Assembly: GCA_963169345.1 (NCBI GenBank)
Contig: CAUJCT010000053.1
Location: 349,081 to 413,080, forward strand
Length of the DNA stretch: 64,000 nt
Reading direction: 5' to 3'
From: Bacteroidota bacterium
Lineage (GTDB): Bacteria > Bacteroidota > Bacteroidia > NS11-12g > UBA955
This document shows, piece by piece, positions 36,205-46,808 of this stretch (its first letter is position 1; every line of letters begins with the position of its first letter). The notes under the pieces were generated by a model that worked only from the letters and a program-made list of their open reading frames with translations, ran no database searches and was not told the DNA's origin. The position numbers and the translations under genes are program-made.

Positions 36205-37452
36205 ATGAAAAAAGCGATAGTCATTTTTGTTTTATTAGTATTCAGTGTGGTTGGCGTAAAAGCTCAGACCATGACTGTGAGACAATATATTGACACGTTT
36301 AAAAACATAGCAATGATAGAGATGCTGGAATATAAAATACCGGCAAGCATCACATTGGCACAGGGTTTATTAGAAAGTGGCAGCGGCAACAGCAGATTAG
36401 CCAAACAAGGCAATAATCATTTTGGTATAAAATGTAAGAAAGACTGGACAGGCTGCACCATATTAGAAGATGATGATGCAGTTGGAGAATGTTTTAGGTG
36501 CTATAAGACAGCAGAAGAGAGCTATAAAGATCATTCAAGGTTTTTAAAGGAGAACAAGCGCTATGCAGCTTTATTTGAGTTGGAAATATCAGATTATAAA
36601 GCCTGGGCAGAAGGTTTGTTAAAAGCAGGTTATGCGACCAATCAGAAATATGCTGAGTTATTAATAAGAACGATTGAAAAGAACAATCTGGCACATTATG
36701 ACACAATGATCATGAATGGTTACAACCCTTATTCGACATTAGTGCCGGCAAAAATTGATATTGTATATAATAATGTACCTTCAACAGTGGTTCAGCCGAA
36801 TCAGACTGTAGAGACCATAGCTGATGCTTACGACAAAAGCGAGAGGAAGATTAATAAATACAACGATTTAAAATACCATGGACCAATAGAGCCAGGTGAT
36901 GTATTGTATTTGCGTCCAAAGAAAAGGAAGGCCAGTGTAGAAAGTCATAAAGTGCAAGAGGGAGAGAGTATGTGGGACATTTCACAGAAGTATGCGATAA
37001 AAATCAACACCTTATATAAGAAGAACCTGATGGTTCCCGGAACAGAGCCAAAGCCTGGAACAGTTTTACAATTACAGCATAAAGCAGATGCCCGTCCTGA
37101 CACAGGCAGATATGTACCAAAAGAGCAGGAGAATACGGATACAGAATTGCATGTTGTAGGAGAAGGGGAGACTTTATATAGTATCAGTCGCATGTATGGA
37201 CTAACAGTTGAAGAATTGATTTCGTTAAATGGCTTGACCAATTCGCAGATAAAGTCAGGACAGAAATTAAAGGTCAGCAAAAGTTCCAAGACGGAAACAT
37301 CCAAACCAATAGAGTATACTGTTCAAACCGGAGATACCTTATATAGTATATCACGAAAATATGGTGTATCAGTAGAGACAATAAAAAAAGAGAACAATCT
37401 AAGTTCAGATAATCTACAAGCTGGCCAAGTATTAAAAATAAGTTTGCCATAA
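36205..37452 (+). CDS. Secreted N-acetylglucosaminidase-type peptidoglycan hydrolase with LysM repeats
   Basis: 415 residues with a signal peptide (MKKAIVIFVLLVFSVVGVKAQ). The glucosaminidase (Mannosyl-glycoprotein endo-beta-N-acetylglucosaminidase) domain is at about 25-170, with the ASITLAQGLLESGSGNSRLA segment carrying the catalytic Glu and GNNHFGIKC. One degenerate LysM-like repeat and three clear ones follow (HKVQEGESMWDIS, HVVGEGETLYSIS, YTVQTGDTLYSIS), spanning about 190-415. I infer cell-wall remodelling during growth or division. It stands alone as a transcript, and no T9SS signal is present. Confidence 0.92.
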   Translation: MKKAIVIFVLLVFSVVGVKAQTMTVRQYIDTFKNIAMIEMLEYKIPASITLAQGLLESGSGNSRLAKQGNNHFGIKCKKDWTGCTILEDDDAVGECFRCYKTAEESYKDHSRFLKENKRYAALFELEISDYKAWAEGLLKAGYATNQKYAELLIRTIEKNNLAHYDTMIMNGYNPYSTLVPAKIDIVYNNVPSTVVQPNQTVETIADAYDKSERKINKYNDLKYHGPIEPGDVLYLRPKKRKASVESHKVQEGESMWDISQKYAIKINTLYKKNLMVPGTEPKPGTVLQLQHKADARPDTGRYVPKEQENTDTELHVVGEGETLYSISRMYGLTVEELISLNGLTNSQIKSGQKLKVSKSSKTETSKPIEYTVQTGDTLYSISRKYGVSVETIKKENNLSSDNLQAGQVLKISLP

Positions 37453-37533
37453 AGGCTAACATATTAGTAAAATAAGGCGATTCCTTTACATTATCATTTT
37501 TTTGTCATTTTATTACTTAAAAAATATTTAAAA

Positions 37534-37564
37534 TTTGTTTTATTTGATAACTTGTTTATTTTTG
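37534..37564 (+). promoter_or_regulatory. Promoter of the first giant paralogue (TTTG, 19-bp spacer, TATTTTTG)
   Basis: TTTG at 37534-37537 and TATTTTTG at 37557-37564 fit the Bacteroidota consensus closely. The start codon follows 28 nt later, so this gene has a normal short leader, unlike the leaderless ones. Confidence 0.7.
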
Positions 37565-37592
37565 GAACCAAATAATTATTAAGATTCGCATT

Positions 37593-40500
37593 ATGAAAAG
37601 ATTAATTACAAACTTTAAAGCATTGAAATTCATGCTAACGGCACCTTTGGTGGCGCTGTTAGGAATGAGTGCAAATGCACAAGCGCCGTGGTGCGATGGT
37701 TTTCACTATTACCAGAACTCGAGCATTGGTGGTTACACAGCAAGTAACTACATTTTTGCATTGGAGCAGGTAAGAATCAGTGCCGGAAGTCAGGTGATTT
37801 TTAATTCACCGGCAGATGGTTTCAGTGGAAGCACCAATTGCGGTCAGGAGTGGCGACTGGCAAATCCAACATCTAGAGCCTTCGACATAGTCGCAGGTAA
37901 CACCTATCTTGTAGAGGTAAGTGGATCAAGTGCATATACCTATTCAGGATATGCCGGAGTATTCATTGACTTTAACAACGACAAGGACTTCTTGGATGCT
38001 GGAGAGTATCTGGGATCATCAACAATTCCAGCAAGTACATTAACACCATCTTCATTGATTGGCAGAAACATTTCAATTCCTTGTAATGTTACTCCAAGCG
38101 CAACCAGAATGCGTGTAGTAGGTAACTATAATGGTTATACTATGCAAGCTTCATACGGTTGTACTACTTGTAGTGGTGCTCCTTATTATGGTGAAACAAT
38201 AGATTTTTCTATTAACCTTGTATTACCTACAAGTGTTTCAGCTAATTTCATCGCTCCAACCCAAACTTGGGTAAAAACTGTAAATACTTTCATTAACAGC
38301 AATCAGGTAGGTTACACTGAACACGCCTGGGATGCAAACAATGATGGTACTTACGAACAGAAAGGTGTTACACCTAACTACAAAAACCCACAATTCATGT
38401 GGACTACTCCTGGCAACAAATGTGTTAAATTGCGTTCTACCAACTGCTTAGGTAAAGACTCTATCGTTAAATGTTTTAACGTATTGGCTCCAACTGCAGT
38501 TCCAGTTGTAGATTTTGTTGCTGAAAGAACTACTATCGAGCAGTATCAATCAGTAAGATTATATGACCTCTCATCAAACGGGCCATGGGCTTGGACTTGG
38601 GATGTTTATGACTCAACTACTTATGCTTCATCTGGTTACTATCCTAACTTAGCTGATGGTGATTTGTATTCAGATCCTTGGGGCAATGGTTACGATGAGT
38701 TCTCTCAAAACCCTGAGTTTGCATTCGATATTCCAGGTTGCTACACTGTAGTATTAACTGCACGTAACGACGTTGGTCCTTCAGCTATTAAAAGAAAAGT
38801 ATGTTACATCACTGTAACTCTTCCTACTCAGTACAACCTGGGTTACGGTACCTATGGTCCAAACAATGACAACGTTGTTGGTAGCACCAGCGGTACTATT
38901 TTTGACGATGGCGGCCCAAATCTGAGCTATGGTAACAACCAAGGTTTAGGTTCACGTTCATATTTGCAAATCACTCCTTGTAACGCTAAGAAAATCACTT
39001 TGACTATGACTCAGTTGAAGTTCAAAGGTACTGATAAGCTAAGCGTTTGGGATGGTAAATCTCCAGGCGGTCCTGGTACAACTTTACTTGCTACCTGGTC
39101 AGAAGGCGCTAAAGCTCCTCAAACTGTAGTAGCAACAAGTGGTAGCATGTACATTTTGTGTGAAACAGATGCAGCTGGTGTTGACTCTGGTTATGCAGGA
39201 TTCTACACTTCAGAACTTGGCCCGGCTACATTGCCAACTCCAAGCTTCACTCCATCTTCTGTTCCAAGTTACAATAGCACTCCAATCAAGTTTACCAATA
39301 CTACTACAAATGTGGTTGGTGTACCTACCTGGGAGTGGACAATTGACGGAAGTCAAGTGAGCAATAACACCAAGAAAGATTTTAACTATACATTCTATAC
39401 TGATGGTCAGTATGAAATCTGTCTTGAGATTAAATCATGCGTAGGTAACAATAAATCTTGTACAACTATTGACGTTATAACTCCAAATACCCAAACTTCA
39501 CTGGATTTTGTAGCTTCTAACCGTCGTCCAAACATCAATGTTGATATCACCACTTTGAAGCCTATCAGCGACAACGCTAACAGATTTGAGTGGACTATCT
39601 TCCCTACTACTTATACTTTAATGAACCCACCATCTGCTCCTTCAGCATACGGTACTGGTTTCATTAAATACAATGCAACTCCTGGTGATTCAATCCCAAC
39701 CCCAAGAATTAAATTCAATTCTCCTGGTTGCTATACCATCACTTTGAAAGCATACAACTCATTGGATCCAACCAATACAACCAAAACAATTGTTAAGAAT
39801 AAGTACATCTGTGCTCTTGACTATTGCAATCCTTCAGCTTACATCTTAAGTTCTGACGTTGGAATTAACAGAGTAAGAGTATTAGATGGCAACAGCGAGT
39901 TGATCAACAATTACTCAACTTCTGGTGACGCTAGCTACACTGACTACAGCAACACTGTTAAAGCTACATTGACCTACGGTCGTACTTATACATTAGAAGT
40001 ATCAAGAACTTCAAATGTAGACCCTGCTAACAGAAAAGGCTGGATTGACTGGAACATAGATGGTGACTTTGATGATGCAGGTGAGCAGATTTTCTTCGAA
40101 ACCAGCACATACAATCAGGTTTACAGCACTACATTTACAGTACCTGCACTTTCTCAATCATTTGAAGGTTTAACTAAAATGCGTATCGCTGCCAACTATA
40201 ACAACGAAAGCACTACAGCTTGTGGTCCAATCACAGCAGGTGAGTTCGAAGATTATGGTTTGATATTGGCAAACGACAACACTCCTCCGGTTATTACCTT
40301 AATAGATGATGATACTATCAGAATTGAAGTTGGTTCTACATATACTGATGCCGGTGCAACTGCATACGATGCTTCAGAAGGAGATATCACTTTGGCAATG
40401 ACAGTAACAACTGACCTGGATGCAGCAGTAACTGGTATCTACTCTGTAGAATACAACGTAACTGACAAATCAGGCAACAAAGCTACTCCAGCTATCAGAA

Positions 40501-41780
40501 CAATCATTGTTGTGAATGACTTAACCAAGCCAATTCTGACTTTGAACCCTGGTACTCCTGGTTGTATAGAAGCTGATAGAAACAATCCTCCATACGTTGA
40601 TCCGGGCGCAACAGCATCTGACAACAAAGATGGTAATCTAAACTCTTCAATTATTGTAACCGGTTCAGTTGATACCAGAACAATTGGTAACTACACTTTA
40701 ACCTATTTCGTACAGGACGTTGCAGGTAACTCTGTAACTAAAACCAGAAACGTTTGTGTTGAAGATACAAGAAAACCAACTATCTTACGTCTTGGTGATG
40801 AAAACATCCAGATCGGAAGCGTTTGGTTAGATCAAACATCTGTTGAAGATGCTTACGACTTAAATCCAGTATTAACTAAAGAGTGGGGCTTCAACGGTCA
40901 GGTGAATACTTTGATCAGAAGAACTTACCCAGTAGTTTACTATGCTGTAGACCAAAGCGGTAACCAGGCTGACACAGTAATGAGAAATTACAGAGTAGAT
41001 GATTTCATCCCTCCGGTAATCAGTCTTAATACTTTCGATATCGTTGAACACGAAGTAAGAACTCCATACAACTCAGTTCCGGCTACAGTTAGTGATAACT
41101 ACTACGGATCAGGTCAAGTGAGTTTAGTAATGTTGTCAAGCAATGTTAATCCTAACGTACTTGGTACATATCAAGAGGTATTCCAGGCAGTTGACGGATC
41201 AGGTAACATCACTACCAAAACCAGAACTGTTAAAGTTGTAGATACTGAAGCTCCAAGAATCTGGGGTGAAGTCATCCACGGTTGTGTAGGTGAAAATATC
41301 TGGCCAATGTGGGGTATTTCAACCACTGATAACTACTACAGCCCAGCTCAATTGAAGCCATTGGTTGAAGTTGTAAATCAGAACGTGAACATCTGGGAAG
41401 AAGGTATTTACACTATCACTTACAGAGTAACAGACCCAAGTGGTAATATTTCTAACGAATTTACCAGATTGGTATACTTCACCTACTGGCCAAAATGCTT
41501 CAACAGCACAGTATCAGTAGATGATATTAAAGCAGAAGACAAGGTAAATGTATATCCAAACCCAAGCAGTGGATTGGTGAACATAGATCTTGGCGGCGCA
41601 TTAGCCAACAATGCAACTGTAGAAGTTTACAACGCACTAGGTCAGCTTGTAACAAGCAAAACTTATAGCGAAGTAAGCGGCAAATTTGATGTAGACCTGA
41701 GCGGTAACGCAGCAGGAGTTTACACCATCAAGTTGATTGTAGACGGCGAGGTAGTAACCAAGCGCGTAGTATTGCAGTAA
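37593..41780 (+). CDS. Giant T9SS type A surface protein, tandem paralogue A
   Basis: 1395 residues with a signal peptide (ending MSANAQ). In order: a GEVED-type domain (about 30-210; VFIDFNNDKDFLDAGEYLG), a PKD-like pair, a CUB-like domain (TPCNAKKITL...DKLSVWDGKS), a second PKD-like domain, and a second GEVED domain (WIDWNIDGDFDDAGEQ). Four or five Ig-like DUF5011/HYR-type domains follow (ITLIDDDTIRIEVGSTYTDAG is one), then a type A sorting domain (VYPNPSSGLVNIDLGGAL...). From about residue 211 it is closely similar to the next gene, while the heads differ. Codons are strongly C-ending in many places, suggesting high expression. I infer a surface adhesin. Confidence 0.9.
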   Translation: MKRLITNFKALKFMLTAPLVALLGMSANAQAPWCDGFHYYQNSSIGGYTASNYIFALEQVRISAGSQVIFNSPADGFSGSTNCGQEWRLANPTSRAFDIVAGNTYLVEVSGSSAYTYSGYAGVFIDFNNDKDFLDAGEYLGSSTIPASTLTPSSLIGRNISIPCNVTPSATRMRVVGNYNGYTMQASYGCTTCSGAPYYGETIDFSINLVLPTSVSANFIAPTQTWVKTVNTFINSNQVGYTEHAWDANNDGTYEQKGVTPNYKNPQFMWTTPGNKCVKLRSTNCLGKDSIVKCFNVLAPTAVPVVDFVAERTTIEQYQSVRLYDLSSNGPWAWTWDVYDSTTYASSGYYPNLADGDLYSDPWGNGYDEFSQNPEFAFDIPGCYTVVLTARNDVGPSAIKRKVCYITVTLPTQYNLGYGTYGPNNDNVVGSTSGTIFDDGGPNLSYGNNQGLGSRSYLQITPCNAKKITLTMTQLKFKGTDKLSVWDGKSPGGPGTTLLATWSEGAKAPQTVVATSGSMYILCETDAAGVDSGYAGFYTSELGPATLPTPSFTPSSVPSYNSTPIKFTNTTTNVVGVPTWEWTIDGSQVSNNTKKDFNYTFYTDGQYEICLEIKSCVGNNKSCTTIDVITPNTQTSLDFVASNRRPNINVDITTLKPISDNANRFEWTIFPTTYTLMNPPSAPSAYGTGFIKYNATPGDSIPTPRIKFNSPGCYTITLKAYNSLDPTNTTKTIVKNKYICALDYCNPSAYILSSDVGINRVRVLDGNSELINNYSTSGDASYTDYSNTVKATLTYGRTYTLEVSRTSNVDPANRKGWIDWNIDGDFDDAGEQIFFETSTYNQVYSTTFTVPALSQSFEGLTKMRIAANYNNESTTACGPITAGEFEDYGLILANDNTPPVITLIDDDTIRIEVGSTYTDAGATAYDASEGDITLAMTVTTDLDAAVTGIYSVEYNVTDKSGNKATPAIRTIIVVNDLTKPILTLNPGTPGCIEADRNNPPYVDPGATASDNKDGNLNSSIIVTGSVDTRTIGNYTLTYFVQDVAGNSVTKTRNVCVEDTRKPTILRLGDENIQIGSVWLDQTSVEDAYDLNPVLTKEWGFNGQVNTLIRRTYPVVYYAVDQSGNQADTVMRNYRVDDFIPPVISLNTFDIVEHEVRTPYNSVPATVSDNYYGSGQVSLVMLSSNVNPNVLGTYQEVFQAVDGSGNITTKTRTVKVVDTEAPRIWGEVIHGCVGENIWPMWGISTTDNYYSPAQLKPLVEVVNQNVNIWEEGIYTITYRVTDPSGNISNEFTRLVYFTYWPKCFNSTVSVDDIKAEDKVNVYPNPSSGLVNIDLGGALANNATVEVYNALGQLVTSKTYSEVSGKFDVDLSGNAAGVYTIKLIVDGEVVTKRVVLQ

Positions 41781-42130
41781 TTAATCTGAATCAATCATAA
41801 TGAAACGCACCAGTGAAAACTGGTGCGTTTTTTTTGTATTCGTCATTAACAGGTCACAATTGTGTAATGCTATTATCATATAGACTCAAATCATATTTTT
41901 ATTCATATATTTTTATTTAGCTTTGCTTAGATAATCCTCATGAAATTAAATTAATTAAGGGTAAATTATTAGAATATCTACTAATTTAGAACTATTTTAA
42001 ATAAACCCTTAAATTAATGATAATAAAGATGATATCTAAGGATATATTAATTAATACTATTTTCAAACATTTAAGTAAAAAATACTAGTTTATTAATTAT
42101 CTATTAAATTGCCAACCTATTATAAGAAAT
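41781..42130. other. Intergenic region between giant paralogues
   Basis: 350 bp. The terminator of paralogue A is at its left end. An AT-rich stretch follows with a loose inverted repeat (TTAATTAAGGGT near 41950, ACCCTTAAATTAA near 42005). I found no exact -7 element before the second gene. Confidence 0.4.
41803..41835 (+). terminator. Terminator of paralogue A
   Basis: AAACGCACCAGT (41803-41814), loop GAAA, ACTGGTGCGTTT (41819-41830) and a T run. A stable 12-bp stem, identical to the terminator at 46263. Confidence 0.95.
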
Positions 42131-45100
42131 ATGAATAAGTTTACTAATCATTTACTCGAGAAATTAGGTTTCGCCAGATACTTACTTGCGGCGATTCTTA
42201 TTTTTTCCGGAATCAGTACACTCTCCGCTCAGTACTGTACTTCCAATGCTACATCTACAGCTGACGAGGATATAGCCTCTGTCTACTTAAAAGGAAACAC
42301 AGTTACACTGAACAATGTTTCCAGTACACCAACATGCCAAACTTACACCGATTGGACAGCATTAACGCCTGTTGATTTATCAGCAGGTGCCAAGTATACC
42401 ATTGTTGTAACAGAAAGTACATGTAATGGACACTACACTTATGCTTGTAATGCCTGGATAGATTACAACAAAAACAACACATTCGAATCGAGTGAAGCAG
42501 TTTCAGTTACTTCACAATCGAAGTCAGGAGCAGGAGCAGTATTCACCTACTCATGGACAGTACCATGTAATATCGTACCTGGTAATACCAGAATGCGTGT
42601 TGTATTAATTGAAGGTTCAGTTTCAAATCCGGGTAGTGCATGCGGAACATACACCTGGGGTGAAACTGAAGATTACACCGTAAGTCTTCAATTACCAACC
42701 AGTTTATCTGCTAGTTTTATTGCACCTAACCAAGCCTGGGTAAAAGCCGTTGTTAAATTTATCAATGGAAATCAATCTGGTTACATCTCTCATCAATGGG
42801 ATGCTGACAATAATGGTTCAATTGAAGCTCCAAACGCAGTTAATTTTAACTACACCTGGACTACACCTGGCAATAAATGTGTTAAATTGAAAAGCACCAA
42901 TTGTCTTGGTTCTGACAGTGTTGTTAAATGTCTCAATGTACAGGCTCCAACTGCAATACCAGTTGCCGATTTTGTTGGTAACAATGTTATAGTTGAACAA
43001 TATGGTTCAATGCAGTGCTTTGATTTATCTACCAATGGCCCATGGGCATGGACATGGGAAGTATATGACTCAACCACTTATGCATCATCCGGATTTTATC
43101 CGAGTTTAGCAACAGGAGAAGTATATTCTGACCCTTGGGGAAATGGATTTGATGAGTTTTCAGCCACACCAGAGTTCGCATTTGATTACCCTGGATGCTA
43201 TACAGTTGTATTGACTTCACAAAATGATGTTGGTCCATCAAAGCCAATAGTTAAGAAATGTTATGTTACAGTAACCTTACCAACTCAATATAATTTGGGT
43301 TATGGTACTTATGGTCCGAATAATGATAACGTAGTAGGTAGCAACAGTGGTTCTATCTTTGACGATGGCGGACCAGGTCTGAATTATGGAAATAACCAAG
43401 GTTTAGGTTCACGTTCATATTTACAAATTACGCCTTGTAACGCTAAGAAAATCACCTTAAACATGACAACTTTGAAGTTTAAGGATGCAGCAGATAAATT
43501 AAGTGTTTGGGATGGTAAATCACCAGGAGGTCCTGGAACTACTTTACTTGCAACATGGACTTCAGGTTCTAAAGCACCTCAGACAGTTATTGCTACAAGT
43601 GGCAGTATGTATATCTTATTCGAAGCTGATGCGAATGGTGTAGATTCTGGTTATGCCGGAACATATACATCAGAACTAGGCCCGGCAACATTGCCAACCC
43701 CAAGTTTCTCACCATCTACAGTTCCGAGCTACAATAGCACTCCTATCAAGTTTACAAATACAACTACAAATATAGTGGGTGTACCAACCTGGGAGTGGAC
43801 TATTGACGGTTCTCAGGTGAGCAATAATGCCAAGAAAGATTTCAATTATACTTTCTATACTGATGGTCAGTATGAAGTCTGTTTAGAAATCAAATCTTGT
43901 GTAGGTAACAACAAATCTTGTACTACTATCGACGTTGTTACACCAAATCAGCAGACATTATTAGATTTGAGCGCCAGCAATCGTCGTCCAAATGTCAATG
44001 TGGATCAGGTTGTTCTTTCATCTATCAGCGACAATGCCAATAGATTTGAGTGGAGCATTTTCCCTACAACATATACATTAATAAATCCTCCGGCTGCTCC
44101 ATCAGCATACGGACCAGGTTTCATTAAGTATAATGCCACCCCAGGTGACTCAATGCCAAAACCAATCCTGAAGTTTAATTCACCTGGATGTTATACTATA
44201 ACGCTTAAAGCATACAACTCATTGGATCCTACCAATACAACCAAAACAATTGTTAAAAATCAGTATATCTGTGCACTTGACTATTGCAATCCTTCATCTT
44301 ATATCTTAAGTTCAGACGTAGGTATTAATCGTGTAAGGGTGTTAGATGGCAACACAGAATTGATTAACAATTATACTACTTCAGGTGATATTGCTTATAC
44401 CGACTACAGCAGCTCAGTGAGAGCCACAGTAACCTACGGTAAGACATATACAGTTGAATTAAGCAGAACCAGTACGGTTGACCCTGCCAACAGAAAAGGC
44501 TGGATTGACTGGAATATTGATGGTGACTTCAATGACGCAGGTGAGCAGATCTTCTTTGAAGCCAGCACATACAATCAGGTTTACAGTGCAACCTTTACAG
44601 TACCAGCACTTGCCCAATCATTTGAGGGTTTAACTAAATTGCGTGTTGCGGCTAATTATAATAACGAAAGTACAACTCCGTGCGGACCAATTACTGCAGG
44701 TGAGTACGAAGATTATGGTTTAATTCTTGCCAATGATAATCAAGCGCCAGTTATCACTTTAATTGATAATGATACTATCAGAATTGAAGTTGGTTCTACA
44801 TATACTGATGCCGGTGCAACTGCATACGATGCTTCAGAAGGAGATATTACTTCAGCAATGACAGTAACAACTGACCTTGATGCAGCAGTGACAGGTATTT
44901 ATTCTGTAGAATTTAATGTAACTGACAAATCTGGCAACAAAGCTGCTACAGTAGTAAGAACAATCATCGTAGTTAATGACTTAACTGCCCCAGTGTTAAC
45001 TTTAAATCCTGGTATACCGGGTTGTATTGAAGCAACAAGAGTAAATCCACCTTATGTTGATCCGGGTGCTACAGCATTTGACAGTAAAGATGGTAATCTG

Positions 45101-46240
45101 AATTCTTCAATTGTTGTAACTGGATTTGTAAATACCAGATTAGTTGGAACATATACCATTTCTTATTTTGTACAAGACGTTGCAGGCAACTCAGTAACTA
45201 AAACCAGAAATGTATGTGTTGAAGATACAAAAGCTCCAAATCTATACAGAAATGGTCCTGAGAATATCCAGATTGGAAGTGTTTGGGTTGATTTGACTGA
45301 CCTGGACGATGATTATGACAACCATCCTCAAATGACAAAAGAATGGGGCTTCAATGGTCAGGTAAACACTTTGATCAGAAGAACTTACCCAGTAGTTTAC
45401 TATGCAGTTGACTCTTCAGGCAATCAAGCCGATACTATGATGAGAAGCTACAGAGTAGATGATTTCATTCCTCCTGTCATTAACCTGAACACATTTGATG
45501 TTGTTCAACACGAAGTAAGAACTCCATATAACTCTGTTCCTGCTACAGTAGTAGATAATTACTACGGATCAGGACAAGTGAGTTTGATTATGTTGTCAAG
45601 TAATGTAGATCCAAATGTGATTGGAACTTACACAGAAGTATTCCAGGCAGTAGATGGATCAGGTAATACAAGCACCAGAACAAGAACCATTAAGGTTGTA
45701 GATACAGAAGCTCCAAGAGTTTGGGGTGAAATTATCCACGGTTGTGTAGGTGAAAACATCTGGCCAATGTGGGGCATCGCAACTACTGATAACTACTATA
45801 GTCCTTCACAATTGAAACCATTAATTGAGATAGTAAATCAAAATGTGAACATATGGGAAGAAGGTATCTATAATATCACATACAGAGTAACAGACCCAAG
45901 TGGTAACACATCTGAAGATTTCACCAGATATGTATACTTCACCTACTGGCCAAAATGCTTCAACAGCACAGTATCAGTAGATGATGTTAAAGCAGAAGAC
46001 AAGGTAAACGTATATCCAAATCCAAGCAGTGGATTGGTGAACATAGATCTTGGCGGCGCATTAGCCAACAATGCAACTGTAGAAGTTTACAATGCACTAG
46101 GTCAGCTTGTAACAAGCAAAACTTATAGCGAAGTAAGCGGCAAATTTGATGTAGACTTGAGCGGTAATGCAGCAGGAGTTTACACCATCAAGTTGATTGT
46201 AGACGGCGAGGTAATTACCAAGCGCGTAGTATTGCAGTAA
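42131..46240 (+). CDS. Giant T9SS type A surface protein, tandem paralogue B
   Basis: 1369 residues with a signal peptide (ending STLSAQ). The N-terminal GEVED-type domain (about 28-190; WIDYNKNNTFESSE) is clearly different from that of paralogue A. From LPTSLSASFIAP on (about residue 189) the same series follows: PKD-like, CUB-like, PKD, GEVED, Ig-like DUF5011 repeats and the type A sorting domain, with most residues identical to A. At DNA level the last 310 bp of coding sequence and the terminator differ at only a handful of positions, whereas the middle differs at roughly 14% by eye. The pair arose by tandem duplication with exchange of the head. Probably a cell-surface adhesin. Confidence 0.9.
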   Translation: MNKFTNHLLEKLGFARYLLAAILIFSGISTLSAQYCTSNATSTADEDIASVYLKGNTVTLNNVSSTPTCQTYTDWTALTPVDLSAGAKYTIVVTESTCNGHYTYACNAWIDYNKNNTFESSEAVSVTSQSKSGAGAVFTYSWTVPCNIVPGNTRMRVVLIEGSVSNPGSACGTYTWGETEDYTVSLQLPTSLSASFIAPNQAWVKAVVKFINGNQSGYISHQWDADNNGSIEAPNAVNFNYTWTTPGNKCVKLKSTNCLGSDSVVKCLNVQAPTAIPVADFVGNNVIVEQYGSMQCFDLSTNGPWAWTWEVYDSTTYASSGFYPSLATGEVYSDPWGNGFDEFSATPEFAFDYPGCYTVVLTSQNDVGPSKPIVKKCYVTVTLPTQYNLGYGTYGPNNDNVVGSNSGSIFDDGGPGLNYGNNQGLGSRSYLQITPCNAKKITLNMTTLKFKDAADKLSVWDGKSPGGPGTTLLATWTSGSKAPQTVIATSGSMYILFEADANGVDSGYAGTYTSELGPATLPTPSFSPSTVPSYNSTPIKFTNTTTNIVGVPTWEWTIDGSQVSNNAKKDFNYTFYTDGQYEVCLEIKSCVGNNKSCTTIDVVTPNQQTLLDLSASNRRPNVNVDQVVLSSISDNANRFEWSIFPTTYTLINPPAAPSAYGPGFIKYNATPGDSMPKPILKFNSPGCYTITLKAYNSLDPTNTTKTIVKNQYICALDYCNPSSYILSSDVGINRVRVLDGNTELINNYTTSGDIAYTDYSSSVRATVTYGKTYTVELSRTSTVDPANRKGWIDWNIDGDFNDAGEQIFFEASTYNQVYSATFTVPALAQSFEGLTKLRVAANYNNESTTPCGPITAGEYEDYGLILANDNQAPVITLIDNDTIRIEVGSTYTDAGATAYDASEGDITSAMTVTTDLDAAVTGIYSVEFNVTDKSGNKAATVVRTIIVVNDLTAPVLTLNPGIPGCIEATRVNPPYVDPGATAFDSKDGNLNSSIVVTGFVNTRLVGTYTISYFVQDVAGNSVTKTRNVCVEDTKAPNLYRNGPENIQIGSVWVDLTDLDDDYDNHPQMTKEWGFNGQVNTLIRRTYPVVYYAVDSSGNQADTMMRSYRVDDFIPPVINLNTFDVVQHEVRTPYNSVPATVVDNYYGSGQVSLIMLSSNVDPNVIGTYTEVFQAVDGSGNTSTRTRTIKVVDTEAPRVWGEIIHGCVGENIWPMWGIATTDNYYSPSQLKPLIEIVNQNVNIWEEGIYNITYRVTDPSGNTSEDFTRYVYFTYWPKCFNSTVSVDDVKAEDKVNVYPNPSSGLVNIDLGGALANNATVEVYNALGQLVTSKTYSEVSGKFDVDLSGNAAGVYTIKLIVDGEVITKRVVLQ

Positions 46241-46262
46241 TTAATCTGAATCAATCATAATG

Positions 46263-46294
46263 AAACGCACCAGTGAAAACTGGTGCGTTTTTAT
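46263..46294 (+). terminator. Terminator of paralogue B
   Basis: Same 12-bp stem and GAAA loop as at 41803, followed by TTTTTATTTTT. Confidence 0.95.
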
Positions 46295-46400
46295 TTTTAG
46301 GCTCAGTTGAAAAAAAGAGTTAATAGCAGCCATTTAACGAACTTGATCAAGTCGTTGTATACAAATTTGTGCTAGCGATGAAATAATTGAATACAGAAGC

Positions 46401-46808
46401 TTATTTCATCATTTCCTGGTCGTCCAGAATATCATTAGGACTATCGGATACAGAATAACCTATGAAATACAAAAAAGAGGAATAGAATGCCATTGCAAAT
46501 AATCCAATAGCAAGCAGAATATTGCCATTGAAAATATGGAGATACTTAAAAATTGCGCCTGTAACAATAGAAAGACTGGCAACAGGACGCAGATATTTAA
46601 GGATGAGGATATTTTTTTTATTCAGTTTACGAGAGTCAATTTTAATTTTATCTTTAACAAACAGAGAGATTCCAAACCATAGCAGCAAGATAGCTGTTGG
46701 CAACAATCGGTAGATTATACCAAACAAAATGTTTCCATTATAATCCCAAAAAAATTGAAGGGTTACGAGAATAAATGCGAGCCAAAGTAAAATTGACCGA
46801 AACAGCAT
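46401..46808 (-). CDS. Small membrane protein, unknown function
   Basis: 135 residues with about four hydrophobic segments (ILLWLAFILVTLQFFW, LLPTAILLLWFGISLFV, LRPVASLSIVTGAIFKYL, LLAIGLFAMAFYSSFLYFIGY) and an acidic C-terminal tail (DSPNDILDDQEMMK). No family recognised. Its ATG overlaps the glyA stop by one base (TAATG), so it is translated with glyA. The link to glycine metabolism may be only positional. Confidence 0.75.
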   Translation of the reverse strand: MLFRSILLWLAFILVTLQFFWDYNGNILFGIIYRLLPTAILLLWFGISLFVKDKIKIDSRKLNKKNILILKYLRPVASLSIVTGAIFKYLHIFNGNILLAIGLFAMAFYSSFLYFIGYSVSDSPNDILDDQEMMK

